The notes beneath the pieces are model-generated. The model was given only the letters and a program-made list of their open reading frames with translations. It ran no database searches and was not told where the DNA came from. Shown piece by piece: positions 51,774-60,588 of a stretch of 64,000 nt of DNA. Positions within the stretch are counted from its first letter, which is position 1. Each line of letters begins with the position of its first letter. The position numbers were made by a program, and so were the translations under genes. Source of the stretch: JAJRRS01 sp965230275 (lineage in GTDB: Bacteria > Planctomycetota > Phycisphaerae > Phycisphaerales > Phycisphaeraceae); NCBI GenBank assembly GCA_965230275.1, contig CBDDKO010000002.1:2108001-2172000 (forward strand), in the 5' to 3' direction.

Positions 51774-52472
51774 TCAGCGGCGCCGAACCAGGCAGCCGGC
51801 AACGCCCAGGGCGAGCAGGCCGACGGTCGCGGGCTCGGGGACGGCGACGGAAGCGGCGGCGAGCTGCTGCGAAGCGCTGGCGCTGACGGAATCGATCAGG
51901 TCCGATTCAGCCGTTGCGTTGGGGTCCGGCAGGCCGGGGAACGGCAACCCGGTAAAGGGCGGAGATGGAATCGTCGGCCCACCGGGCAGCGGTAGGTACC
52001 CGCCGCCGGCGAGGAAGTCGCTCTGGTGGACGGACGTGATATCATCGAATGTGGGGATGAAGTCGGGGAACTCAGCGGTGACGCTGTTCTGAATCTGGAA
52101 ACGGAACAGGTAATCCAGCGGGACCTGCAACTCGTAGCTATTAGCCACGAAGGTGAGGTATTCCTCATACGTCATGTCGGTGAAGTCGAAGCCGCGCTCG
52201 GCAAAGTCGGGCAACGGGAAAACAAACGGCCTCGGGGGATTGAAGCTAAAGACCTCGGAATCGCCGAACAACTGGGCAGGCCCGAAGCGCAGGCTCAGGC
52301 GGGTGGCCTTGGTATTGGGCTTGAGCAGGAACGCGGGCATGTCACCGACGGTCCCGATCTCCTGGTTGCGCGTGCCGGCGTATTGCTGGGCGCTAGCCGG
52401 CGCGGCGACCGCAACCATGATCATCACGGCAACGGCGACGGATAAGCATCTGGTCACTACGAAGGTACGCAT
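51774..52472 (-). CDS. PEP-CTERM protein of unknown function
   Basis: 232 aa from the ATG at 52472 (GAGGTG upstream). Signal peptide MRTFVVTRCLSVAVAVMIMVAVAAPASAQ. The central region FDFTDMTYEEYLTFVANSYELQVPLDYLFRFQIQNSV is not repeated; a Pro-rich stretch (PLPGGPTIPSPPFTGLPFPGLPDP) follows, then VPEPATVGLLALGVAGCLVRRR. No known catalytic domain. A strong terminator closes the gene. Probably an extracellular or surface protein processed by exosortase. Confidence 0.85.
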   Translation of the reverse strand: MRTFVVTRCLSVAVAVMIMVAVAAPASAQQYAGTRNQEIGTVGDMPAFLLKPNTKATRLSLRFGPAQLFGDSEVFSFNPPRPFVFPLPDFAERGFDFTDMTYEEYLTFVANSYELQVPLDYLFRFQIQNSVTAEFPDFIPTFDDITSVHQSDFLAGGGYLPLPGGPTIPSPPFTGLPFPGLPDPNATAESDLIDSVSASASQQLAAASVAVPEPATVGLLALGVAGCLVRRR

Positions 52473-52589
52473 AGATATCACCTCGGCACACAGAGGGCCC
52501 ATAGACCGTCATTATCGGAAACAATGTCCCACCGGGACGTTACAAGTGTATTCGCAAAGCCATGGAGGGGCAAGAAAAAACCGCCCGAA

Positions 52590-54266
52590 TCAGCGATCCG
52601 GGGCCGATTCTACGGCTTCCCTTTCAGGCCGGCCGGGGGTAAGGGTATTATCGGACGGCGTTTGATGAGCCCCGACATCGATCGATACCCCCGCAGGGAT
52701 GGATTGAGCCCAGAAGTCGTACCGCCCGTGGCTGGGCAGGCGGGTGCCGACACCGATAAGTGGTGATCCATCAAGGAGTTGGTAGCCATCCAAGCCCTGC
52801 TCGATCGACTCGCCCTGTCCGGGATCAGCAAGCATCGGGTTTTCGATGATTGGGGATGGTTCCTGGGGCGGGATCTGATGCTCGCCGAAGTAGGCGTTGG
52901 TCTGGCAGGTGATACCCGATTCCGAGGGGTCCATGCTCAGCGTTGTCCGGGCGTGGGTGTAGAACAGGTTGTTGACGAGGACGATCCCTACAGGGCCCAG
53001 GTCCACGGCCTCGTCTGAGTTGGAACTCGAGGTGTCGGGCTTAACAACGTGGAGCGTGACTGACGGAGTTGCGTTGTCTGTATAGACCGTGTTGTTGTAG
53101 AACTGGGTATCGCGGACCGAGCCGGTAATGCGGAAGGCGGTCTTGTCGTTCTGGCTGATGTTGTAGCGGAGCGTGTTTTCGATGTTGTGCGAGGGCGCAG
53201 CAGCGCGGGCTTGTGGTGATGCATGGGCGGCGAACATGGCGCCGGCGTTGTCGTGCGTGAAGTTGAACTGGAACGTGTTCTCGCGTGTCCCGGCCCCGGA
53301 ATAGAGTGCCGCGCCGGATCGGCCGTCGGTCTGAGCGACGTCGTTGAATTGCACGATGCAGCGGTCGCTGTGATGTATCGCGATCCCCCCCGCTTCACCC
53401 TTGCGTGATTGCCCGGCTTGTTGGATGGTGTTGTACTCGACCAATGCGCGGTTGCAGCCTGTGATCCGGATGCCGTCACCGTCTACATTCTTGATAACGT
53501 TTGAGCGGATGACGACATCGGCATTGGCCGGTTGGCGCGGCTGGTCGGTGTAGCCGCTCTCGATCGAGATGCCGTGACGCTGGGCGTTCTCGATGGTGCA
53601 GTCTTCGATGGTCAGCGATTCGAAGTGAGACGGCGTCTGGTCGCCGCGGTTACGGAAGATGATCGCGGCACCCTCGCCGAAGCCGGGGTTGGATTCGCCG
53701 GCGATATCGCGGACGGTCAGGCCGGTGAGCTTGAAGTCGCCGACGGGCCCGGTGTCCTCCGCCAGGATGCTGATGCCGAAGCGGAAGGCCTTGGGTTTGT
53801 CGGCGGTGTTGGTCAGTTCAAGGTGCTTCACGTGCCAGGCGTTGGTGTTCTCCAGGAGGATCGCGGCGGAATGTTTGCCGTCGGCGTGGATGGCGGGCGG
53901 ATCATCCTCGCCGAAGGCGTCTATGGTGACAGGGTTGCCGGGGATGCCTGAGCCTTTGGGAAAGAGCTGGCCGTGGTAGGTCGTGCCGCTCTTGAGATAG
54001 ATCTTGTCGCCGGGCGCGAAACGTGTGATGTTGACCCGGCCGAGTGTTTTCCAGGCCTTGTCGGGGCGCTTGCCGGTGTTCTCGTCGTCGCCGGACTCGG
54101 CATCGACGTAGTAGGCGGTGTTGCCGGGGGAGGTAAAGGCGATAAGTTCGCCGAACTGGGCGCTTGCGTCACGGCACGACGCATCAACGATCAAGAGGCT
54201 GGTAAGGATCAGCGCAAGAAAGCAGAGTCGGTAGGTGCGCGGTCGTCGTGACGTGGACCAAGGCAT
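52590..54266 (-). CDS. Secreted right-handed beta-helix protein
   Basis: 558 aa. Signal peptide LCFLALILTSLLIVDASCRDASA. The start AYYVDAESGDDENTGKRPDKAWKTLGRVN is the usual opening of parallel beta-helix proteins with pectate-lyase-like coils. Repeated coils follow (GLTVRDIAGES, SLTIEDCTIENAQRHGISIESG, VVIRSNVIKNVDGDGIRITG, RALVEYNTIQQAG). Such proteins are polysaccharide lyases, epimerases or carbohydrate-binding matrix proteins. I see no catalytic Lys/Arg arrangement that settles which. No PEP-CTERM tail. Confidence 0.82.
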   Translation of the reverse strand: MPWSTSRRPRTYRLCFLALILTSLLIVDASCRDASAQFGELIAFTSPGNTAYYVDAESGDDENTGKRPDKAWKTLGRVNITRFAPGDKIYLKSGTTYHGQLFPKGSGIPGNPVTIDAFGEDDPPAIHADGKHSAAILLENTNAWHVKHLELTNTADKPKAFRFGISILAEDTGPVGDFKLTGLTVRDIAGESNPGFGEGAAIIFRNRGDQTPSHFESLTIEDCTIENAQRHGISIESGYTDQPRQPANADVVIRSNVIKNVDGDGIRITGCNRALVEYNTIQQAGQSRKGEAGGIAIHHSDRCIVQFNDVAQTDGRSGAALYSGAGTRENTFQFNFTHDNAGAMFAAHASPQARAAAPSHNIENTLRYNISQNDKTAFRITGSVRDTQFYNNTVYTDNATPSVTLHVVKPDTSSSNSDEAVDLGPVGIVLVNNLFYTHARTTLSMDPSESGITCQTNAYFGEHQIPPQEPSPIIENPMLADPGQGESIEQGLDGYQLLDGSPLIGVGTRLPSHGRYDFWAQSIPAGVSIDVGAHQTPSDNTLTPGRPEREAVESAPDR

Positions 54267-54357
54267 GCAAACCCCATCCGAGTTTCAAAACAACGAGGAC
54301 GTGATGGGTATAGGGTAGCGTGAATTGGCGGGGCTTGCTGATTGACCGCGTAAAGTG

Positions 54358-54390
54358 AAAACACCGCCGAACGAGGTCGGCGGTGTTTAT
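54358..54390. terminator. Bidirectional terminator between thrS and beta-helix gene
   Basis: Perfect 11-bp arms AACACCGCCGA / TCGGCGGTGTT with loop ACGAGG. TTT on the plus side and TTTTC on the minus side. It lies 60 bp after the thrS stop and is oriented to end the thrS transcript. Confidence 0.8.
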
Positions 54391-54449
54391 CTGCATGACG
54401 CGGCGATCTGTAATCACCCGCTAAACTTGAGTGTGTAAAGCAGTGAGCG

Positions 54450-56552
54450 CTATAGTGCCCTTTCGTCGCGCTGTTTGATGGCACTCGCGAGGAACTCGTC
54501 CAGCGGGACGGCGCCCTGGTCGCCTTCGGTGCGGTGGCGGACGCTGACGGTGCCGGCGTCCTTGTCCTTGCCGCCGACGACGAGCATGTAGGGAACCTTC
54601 TCTTCCTGGGCGACCTTGATCTTGGCGTTGAGCCGTTCGTTGCTGGCGTCCAGCCCGACACGGAAGTCCGCGGCCTTGAGCTTGGCCTCGACGTCCTGTG
54701 CGTAGTCCAGGAACTTGTCGCTGATCGGCAGGATGCGCATCTGCTGGGGCGATAACCAAAGCGGGAACGCGCCGTTGAAGTGCTCGATGAGCACGCCGAT
54801 GAAGCGTTCCATGCTGCCGAATGGTGCGCGGTGGATCATCACCGGGCGGTGCGGCTGGTTGTCGGCCCCGGTGTAGCTCAGGTCAAACCGGTTGGGCAGT
54901 TGGTAATCAACCTGCACGGTGCCGAGTTGCCACTCCCGGCCGATCACGTCCTTGACGACGAAGTCGATCTTCGGGCCATAGAACGCGGCCTCGCCGGGCT
55001 CGCTGCTGAACTCGACGCCCAAACTCTTCGCCGCCTCAACACACGCGGCCTCCGCCTTGTCCCACTGGCTCGGCTCGCCGACATACTTGCCGCTGTCCGG
55101 GTCGCGCAGGCCGACACGCACACGGTAGTCGCTCATACCCAGCGTGTTGAACACGATCTTGACTAGCTCCAGGCAGCCTTGCAGTTCTTCGGCGACCTGG
55201 TCCTCGGTGCAGAACAGGTGCGCATCGTCCTGCGTGAAGCCGCGGACGCGAGTCATCCCGCCGAGTTCGCCGGACTGTTCCCAGCGGTAGACCGTGCCGA
55301 ACTCGGCCAGGCGGATGGGCAGGTCGCGGTAGCTGTGCTTATCGCTGGCGAAGATGCGGATGTGGTGCGGGCAGTTCATCGGCTTTAAGAGGTAGCCGTC
55401 GATCTCGCCGTCTTCCATCTGGCTGGATAGCTGCGCACAACTGCAACCCTCGTCGGCGAGCGACTTGACCTGCTCCCGGCTGACCAGCGGCGGGTACTGG
55501 CTGTCCTGGTAGTACGGGTAATGGCCCGACGTCTTGTACAAACCGAGCTTGCCGATGTGCGGCGTGAAGACCTGCTTGTAGCCCTGGCGGGTCAGGTGCT
55601 CAGCGATGAAGTTCTGCAGCTCCTGCCGGACGATCGCGCCGTTGGGCTTCCAGAGGACCAGCCCCTGGCCGACTTTTTCATCGATCGTGTAGAGCCCGAG
55701 CTTCGGCCCGATGACGCGGTGGTCGCGCGCCCGAGCCTGTTCGAGGTTCTCCATGTGTTCGTCGAGGTCGGCCTGCGTGAAGAAGGCCGTGCCGTAAACG
55801 CGTTGGAATCGGTCGGACTCGACGTCGCCGTGCCAATGGCTACTGGCGATGCTCATGACTTTGAACGCGCCGATGCTGCTGGTGCGAGGGACATGCGGGC
55901 CCTGGCACAGGTCTTCAAAGTTGGACGGGTTGGGCGCGGCGGTATTCATGCCCCAGGCATCGAAGCCGTTCGCTTCGCCGGTGACGTACCACGACAGCGT
56001 CTTCGCCCCGCCCTCGCAGGCGCGCTTGGCGTTATCGACCTTGTACTTGTTGCCCTCTTCTTCGAGCTTCGGGAAGCCGGTGTCGGCGTCGAGCTCGTAG
56101 CGCGTGAACGGCCGATCCTCCTCAACGATGCGTTTCATCTCGGCCTCGATCTTCTCGAAGTCGTCGCTGGAGATCGGGGTATCGAGCTTGATGTCGTAGT
56201 AGAAGCCGTTATCCAGCGGCGGGCCGTAGGCGAGCTGGGTGTCGGGCCAGAGGTTGCAGATGGCCTCGGCCATGACGTGGGCGCAGCTGTGGCGTAGCAG
56301 GTAGAGCGCGTCGGCGTCCGGCTTGCCGTCGCGCCACTTGCTCTTGCCCTTCTTGTCCTGGCGCGGACAGGTGATGATGCCCAGCGAGCAGTCGCCGGGG
56401 AGCGGGCGGTTCAGGTCGTACAGCTCGTCGCCCACCTTCGCGCCGATGGCGGCCTTGGCGAGGCCCGCGCCGATATCGGCTGCGACGTCGGCGGCCGTGA
56501 CGCTTGGTTGGTCGAACTCTTTAATACTGCCGTCGGGCAGAGTGATCTTCAT
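54450..56552 (-). CDS. thrS: Threonyl-tRNA synthetase
   Basis: 700 aa from the ATG at 56552. The frame is open to 56612, but that part lies right behind the attenuator hairpin and is leader. N-terminal TGS domain (MKITLPDGSIKEFDQPSVTAADVAADIG), editing/SAD domain (LRHSCAHVMAEAICNLWPDTQLAYGPPLDNGFYYD, with the HxxxH pattern), class II catalytic core (LKPMNCPHHIRIFASDKHSYRDLPIRLAEFGTVYRWEQSGELGGMTRVRGFTQDDAHLFC, including the zinc Cys), and the C-terminal anticodon-binding domain (FPLWLSPQQMRILPISDKFLDYAQDVEAKL). It charges tRNA-Thr and edits mischarged Ser. It is preceded by a threonine-codon leader ORF and attenuator, so expression should rise when Thr-tRNA is scarce. Confidence 0.97.
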   Translation of the reverse strand: MKITLPDGSIKEFDQPSVTAADVAADIGAGLAKAAIGAKVGDELYDLNRPLPGDCSLGIITCPRQDKKGKSKWRDGKPDADALYLLRHSCAHVMAEAICNLWPDTQLAYGPPLDNGFYYDIKLDTPISSDDFEKIEAEMKRIVEEDRPFTRYELDADTGFPKLEEEGNKYKVDNAKRACEGGAKTLSWYVTGEANGFDAWGMNTAAPNPSNFEDLCQGPHVPRTSSIGAFKVMSIASSHWHGDVESDRFQRVYGTAFFTQADLDEHMENLEQARARDHRVIGPKLGLYTIDEKVGQGLVLWKPNGAIVRQELQNFIAEHLTRQGYKQVFTPHIGKLGLYKTSGHYPYYQDSQYPPLVSREQVKSLADEGCSCAQLSSQMEDGEIDGYLLKPMNCPHHIRIFASDKHSYRDLPIRLAEFGTVYRWEQSGELGGMTRVRGFTQDDAHLFCTEDQVAEELQGCLELVKIVFNTLGMSDYRVRVGLRDPDSGKYVGEPSQWDKAEAACVEAAKSLGVEFSSEPGEAAFYGPKIDFVVKDVIGREWQLGTVQVDYQLPNRFDLSYTGADNQPHRPVMIHRAPFGSMERFIGVLIEHFNGAFPLWLSPQQMRILPISDKFLDYAQDVEAKLKAADFRVGLDASNERLNAKIKVAQEEKVPYMLVVGGKDKDAGTVSVRHRTEGDQGAVPLDEFLASAIKQRDERAL

Positions 56553-56614
56553 GGCAAATCGGTCCTGGTTCTTGAGGCTAGGGGCTAATAGGCTAATGGA
56601 ATCTGCTGACAATG

Positions 56615-56639
56615 AAAAAAGCCGCCTGGTCGGGCGGCT
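56615..56639 (-). terminator. thrS attenuator terminator hairpin
   Basis: On the minus strand AGCCGCC-CGACCA-GGCGGCT followed by TTTTT, 31 nt after the leader-peptide stop and 63 nt before thrS. The 5' arm (AGCCGCCCG, 56631-56639) is also perfectly complementary over 9 bp to CGGGCGGCT at 56683-56691 in the leader ORF, giving a mutually exclusive antiterminator. A small hairpin TCTGGT/ACCAGA (56650-56655 with 56672-56677) lies between these arms. Confidence 0.85.
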
Positions 56640-56669
56640 TGAAGTCGGTTCTGGTTGGCGTGAGCCCCG

Positions 56670-56744
56670 TCACCAGACAATCAGCCGCCCGCCGGTCGTG
56701 GCGGTGGTGGTGGTCGTCGTGGTGGTCGTGGTGATCTGGTTCAT
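56670..56744 (-). CDS. Threonine-rich leader peptide controlling thrS by attenuation
   Basis: A 24-codon ORF: MNQI, ten consecutive Thr codons, Ala, two Thr, then GGRLIVW and TGA. Twelve of 24 residues are threonine. It lies directly upstream of the thrS attenuator. In the classical model (E. coli thrL, and pheM for pheST), a ribosome that stalls on Thr codons when Thr-tRNA is low leaves CGGGCGGCT (56683-56691) free to pair with the terminator's 5' arm, so thrS is transcribed. A ribosome that reaches the stop covers that segment, and the terminator forms. No strong SD precedes the ATG. A TTGACG (56782-56777) lies 32 bp upstream, so the 5' UTR may be very short. Confidence 0.85.
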   Translation of the reverse strand: MNQITTTTTTTTTTATTGGRLIVW

Positions 56745-56754
56745 GGCTGTGTAT

Positions 56755-56782
56755 AGCGTACATCGGATATCGGAGTCGTCAA
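56755..56782 (-). promoter_or_regulatory. Candidate thrS leader promoter
   Basis: On the minus strand TTGACG (56782-56777), a 16-bp spacer and TACGCT (56760-56755). The -35 is good and the -10 weak. Transcription would begin only about 5 nt before the leader ATG, implying an almost leaderless message. Confidence 0.35.
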
Positions 56783-56900
56783 GATGAATAGTGAGACTGA
56801 TACTCGATTGAGCAAGATATGAAATTCGGCCAAACAGGTTGCCAGAGGGACGGCCCCGGGTGATAATACTTGCTGTTCATATCCCTTCCGGAGCATCAAC

Positions 56901-57998
56901 ATGAAGCCTGCCACCATTCTCACACGGGTTCTGGTCACCACGATCCTGCTGATAGCGGTTTATCCTTGTCCCCTGTTGGCGGGGATACGTCCGTCTTTCT
57001 CACTAGACCATTCACTGGCCAAGGCGACGCACATCGTGCTGGCAACCGAGGGCGAGGTTATCGACGGGCGCTTCACGGTCATTGAATCATGGAAAGGCGA
57101 CCTGAAACCGGGCGAAGCGGTCGTCCTGCCCGACCTCGCTGAGCTGGCAGATGAGGATGCACGGCAGGTGAAGTGGTATGGCAGGGTGGACCCCGAAGAG
57201 CGTTACGTGAAGACTGTATCCGGATCGCAAATGGTCCTGTTTCTTGTCGCGCCGGAGAATGAAGACCAGGCATCGACTCAGGATTCAGAGCCGACCGAAT
57301 GGTTGCCGGCGAGTTATCTCGGACACGGCGGATTCAAGACTTCCGTCATGTGGTTTGAACGCGGCGATGCGTACGCCTTCACACAGATCATGAATCCCGG
57401 CCCCACCGAGTTGCTTCACACCGGTGTAGCCATCCAGACAAAGGCCAGGATCACGGCGTTCTGTGTGATCGAGGCGGACCTCGAAGTGGCGATTCGTGAA
57501 AAGGACCCGATCCGCGCATCCCAGGCATTGTTCGCCTTTTATCGGGAAGGCTTCTGGGCGGGCGCAAGCGAGGGCATTGATTCACTAGGCCGGATGGGTG
57601 AAGTGGCGTTGCCCACGTTCCGCCGGCTCTTGAAGGATAAACAGCTTGGCCAATGGCATCCAAGGCTCATCAGCTCGATGGCCGAGGTCGGCGGGATCGA
57701 AGTCGCGGATGACCTGACTGCCATCGCCGAAGAAGGGCTGACCTTCTGGCAAACGAAGGCGGCCACCCTTGAGAAGGGGTGGTGGAACCGTGATTTCGAG
57801 GACAAACGATGGCTAAGGAGCGAATACAGCCGGCTGCTGGCGTCTCTCCGCGCACTTGAAACGCTGCGCCACGAGCCGTGCCGGGATGTGGTGCTGGCCA
57901 TCCGGGAATTGTGGCAAAGCCATCAGGCCATGAGCGACGTTGGTGACAACCAGATGGCTCAAGCGTGCGACAAGGTGCTTGATGCGCTAGAAAATTAG
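56901..57998 (+). CDS. Hypothetical secreted protein
   Basis: 365 aa with GGAG upstream. Signal peptide (MKPATILTRVLVTTILLIAVYPCPLLAG). N-terminal beta-rich part about 30-190 (FSLDHSLAKATHIVLATEGEVIDGRFTVIESWKGDLKPGEAVVLPDL). The C-terminal helical, HEAT-like part is about 200-365 (GEVALPTFRRLLKDKQLGQWHPRLISSMAEVGG). The pattern recalls planctomycete proteins that couple a small exported beta-domain to helical repeats, but I cannot assign a function. The gene lies between two copies of a 60-bp sequence that includes the thrS leader promoter. Confidence 0.82.
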   Translation: MKPATILTRVLVTTILLIAVYPCPLLAGIRPSFSLDHSLAKATHIVLATEGEVIDGRFTVIESWKGDLKPGEAVVLPDLAELADEDARQVKWYGRVDPEERYVKTVSGSQMVLFLVAPENEDQASTQDSEPTEWLPASYLGHGGFKTSVMWFERGDAYAFTQIMNPGPTELLHTGVAIQTKARITAFCVIEADLEVAIREKDPIRASQALFAFYREGFWAGASEGIDSLGRMGEVALPTFRRLLKDKQLGQWHPRLISSMAEVGGIEVADDLTAIAEEGLTFWQTKAATLEKGWWNRDFEDKRWLRSEYSRLLASLRALETLRHEPCRDVVLAIRELWQSHQAMSDVGDNQMAQACDKVLDALEN

Positions 57999-58081
57999 GC
58001 GACATCGGATTAGTCGTTTCGCCTGACCATTCTTGATCGGCACCGGGTCCGACTGCCCTAATCTCATCACGCGGTGTCCTA

Positions 58082-58142
58082 GTTCATAGCTGTGTGCAGA
58101 GGGCACCGGATATCGGGGGCTCAAGATGAGCCGTGAGATTCG
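58082..58142. repeat. Diverged copy of thrS leader-promoter sequence
   Basis: About 61 bp matching 56739-56800 at roughly three-quarters of positions, with blocks GTTCAT, GCTGTGT, CGGATATCGG and TCAAGATGA in the same order and orientation. On the minus strand it keeps the ATGAAC of the leader ORF but runs straight into TAG. Confidence 0.55.
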
Positions 58143-58194
58143 GGGACTTTAGCGAATGTTCCCGGGTTGTTGGTCTCCCGCACCCAGTATCACC

Positions 58195-58932
58195 TTAATG
58201 GTGCTTATTACGTCGCAGGATGAAGTACCCAAGGCTCGATAGCATCACAAATGTTGATGGCGTGGGTACTGAAGTACCAGTTAGCCGTATGAAATCAACG
58301 CTTACATCTCCATTAAAGTTACCAAAAGTACTACCTGTTATTACCACGTCTGTAATGAGATCATCGGTGGTCCCGTTCAGGAACGGAGACCCGTTGACCA
58401 ACATCGATACATCATCACCAATTCGAGTGACACTGAATTCGAAGGTCCCTTGAAAGCCTTGGCTGTCCATACCTTGATGGTTACTCGCCGTTGAAGTGCC
58501 GTCGTCGAAGAATCCAGTTGTGACACCGCCACGATGACCTGTCCATACATCTGAGTAGCCGACCCCGACAACAGTCCCACTCGCCCCAGCGAGCCTTACA
58601 TTGATACCCTGCCGAGTAGCGGCATTACCGTTACCAGAGTCAAATGACATTCGAGTTACGAACTCAAAGTCGCCAACGCTATCTAATGGTTGAGATAGAA
58701 GATAGCGTGCCGATACAGAGTTATGTGGGTCCGAATCAATGATCTGAGTAAACGCTAACCGGCCGCCAGATTCCGCAACATGAACCGATTGAAGGTCGCC
58801 CTCGGCGGCTTGAATCCAGGCCGGATCAATCGTGGTATCGTTGAACTCATCGACAAAACTTGTGGGCATGGCCAAGCCGGGTGATGTGATAGACACGACG
58901 ATGACGACTTGCGCAAAGATTTGCTTCAACAT
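58195..58932 (-). CDS. PEP-CTERM-like protein with single beta-sandwich
   Basis: 245 aa with AAGGAG upstream. Signal peptide MLKQIFAQVVIVVSITSPGLAMP. One beta-sandwich domain of LamG/DUF1080-like character: FVDEFNDTTIDPAWIQAAEGDLQSVHVAESGGRLAFTQ, DFEFVTRMSFDSG, GTFEFSVTRIGDDVSMLVNG. The C-terminus VPTPSTFVMLSSLGYFILRRNKHH has the hydrophobic helix and basic end of a PEP-CTERM tail, but PEP is replaced by PTP. The DNA is AT-richer than most of the window. Possibly a carbohydrate-binding surface protein. Confidence 0.8.
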   Translation of the reverse strand: MLKQIFAQVVIVVSITSPGLAMPTSFVDEFNDTTIDPAWIQAAEGDLQSVHVAESGGRLAFTQIIDSDPHNSVSARYLLSQPLDSVGDFEFVTRMSFDSGNGNAATRQGINVRLAGASGTVVGVGYSDVWTGHRGGVTTGFFDDGTSTASNHQGMDSQGFQGTFEFSVTRIGDDVSMLVNGSPFLNGTTDDLITDVVITGSTFGNFNGDVSVDFIRLTGTSVPTPSTFVMLSSLGYFILRRNKHH

Positions 58933-59057
58933 GACCTTTCTCCTTACTTAAAAATGTATATAGCCGCGACCCCATACCGCTTAGCAGGATACCAATGCAC
59001 CGTTAGCTTTATGTTTGGTATTCGATTATAATATGTTAATAAATTTTGTCCCGACTG

Positions 59058-60431
59058 CTACCCAAACATCACGTAACAGACGGCCGTAACGACGCCGACG
59101 CCGATCAGGTTCAGGGTCAGGCCCTCGCGGGCCATGGTGCGGACGTTGAATTGTTCTGAGCCGTAGACCACGGCGTTGGGCGGGGTGGCGACGGGCAGCA
59201 TGAAGGCGAAGCTGGCGCTGATCGTCGCGGGGACCATGATGAGCCTGGGGTCGATCTCGCCTGCGACGGCCATGGCGGCGAGGATCGGGAGCAGGACGGT
59301 GGCGGTGGCGGTGTTGCTGGTGACCTCGGTGAGGAACGTGACCGCCAGGCAGATCAGGCCGATCATCAGGATCACGGGCAAGACGCTAGCTGAGGACAGC
59401 AGCTCGCCCATGGATTCGCTGAGCCCGGAGCTCTTGAACGCGCGGGCGATCGTGATGCCGGCACCGAACAGGAGCAGGATGCCCCAGGGGACTTTTTTGG
59501 CGGTGGGCCAATCGAGCAGTTTTTCGCCCTTGCCGTTGGGGATCAGGAACATCGCCAGGACGCCGAGCAGCGCGACGCTGCTGTCGTGGGCGGACGTCAG
59601 GCCGGTGAGTTCGCTCCACCCGCCGAACGGTTCCTTGCGCGTGATCCAGAGGATGGCGGTGATGACGACGACGGTCAGTGTGCGTACCTCCTCGGCCCGC
59701 CACCGCCCCACCTCGGGCAAGGTGATGTCGTGACCCTTGCCGATGCCGCGCGTCAGCCAGAGCCAGGCGATCGGGAGCATGACCAACACGATCGGCGCGG
59801 TCCATAGCATCCACTGCGAGAACGTGACTTCTTCTCCGGCCACGCGCTCGTATTGATCGATGAAGACCAGGTTCGGCGGCGTGCCGATGGGTGTGGCGAT
59901 GCCGCCGATGCTGGCGGCGTAAGCGACGCCCAGCAGCAGCCCGACTTTCAGCTTGTGGTCATCCGTCCGTTCGAGCACAGCGATTGCGATCGGCAGGAGC
60001 ATCAGCGCGGTCGCGGTGTTGGAAATCCACATACTCAGCCCGGCCGAGGCGATCATAAAACCCAGGACCAGCCTGCGCCCCCCGCCGCCGCCCATGGCCC
60101 GGACCATCGTCAGCGCCAGCCGGCGGTGCGTGCCGCTGCGCTCCATCGCGGTTGAGAGGATGAACCCGCCTAAGAGCAGGAGCACGAGCTTGTCGCCGTA
60201 GGCTGCGCTTACCTGTCCATAATCGAGCACGCCGACCATCGGGAACAACGCAATCGGCAGCAACGACGTCGCGGGGATGGGGATGGGTTCGAAGATCCAC
60301 CAGATGGCGGTGAGCGTGGTGATTGCGGCGGTCCAGGCGACCGCATGGCTGCTGCCGCCTAGATGAAGGGCCAACCCAACAAGAAGCGCGAGCACGGGCC
60401 CGGGCCCGGCAAAGAGTGTCCAGTGTTTCAT
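59058..60431 (-). CDS. SLC13/DASS-family anion symporter
   Basis: 457 aa integral membrane protein with about 11-12 segments. It has the two SNT motifs of the divalent anion:Na+ symporter family (LSMWISNTATALMLLPIAIAVLE and FLTEVTSNTATATVLLPILAAM), each followed by Pro-containing hairpins (GGIATPIGTPPNLVF, AFMLPVATPPNAVVYG). These bind Na+ and a carboxylate or sulfate substrate. Length and motifs match NaDC/CitT-type transporters. Given the many sulfatases, sulfate or a dicarboxylate are both possible substrates; motif alone does not decide. Confidence 0.93.
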   Translation of the reverse strand: MKHWTLFAGPGPVLALLVGLALHLGGSSHAVAWTAAITTLTAIWWIFEPIPIPATSLLPIALFPMVGVLDYGQVSAAYGDKLVLLLLGGFILSTAMERSGTHRRLALTMVRAMGGGGGRRLVLGFMIASAGLSMWISNTATALMLLPIAIAVLERTDDHKLKVGLLLGVAYAASIGGIATPIGTPPNLVFIDQYERVAGEEVTFSQWMLWTAPIVLVMLPIAWLWLTRGIGKGHDITLPEVGRWRAEEVRTLTVVVITAILWITRKEPFGGWSELTGLTSAHDSSVALLGVLAMFLIPNGKGEKLLDWPTAKKVPWGILLLFGAGITIARAFKSSGLSESMGELLSSASVLPVILMIGLICLAVTFLTEVTSNTATATVLLPILAAMAVAGEIDPRLIMVPATISASFAFMLPVATPPNAVVYGSEQFNVRTMAREGLTLNLIGVGVVTAVCYVMFG

Positions 60432-60588
60432 CTACGCTCCTAGCCTGCGAGAGAGGTGAATCGGGTAATGAAATGAGTGTGTCTACCGCCAGTTGACGGG
60501 CTATTGTACCAGCGTCCAATACCCCTTAGAAAGAAGAATGGTATCCATCACTGTATTTTTCCCTGTTTCCCGCCCGATCCTTCCCGGG

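Noticed and set aside
56640..56745. T-box riboswitch as an explanation of the thrS leader
   Set aside because: No T-box consensus sequence is seen; the Thr-codon ORF and three-arm switch explain the region better.
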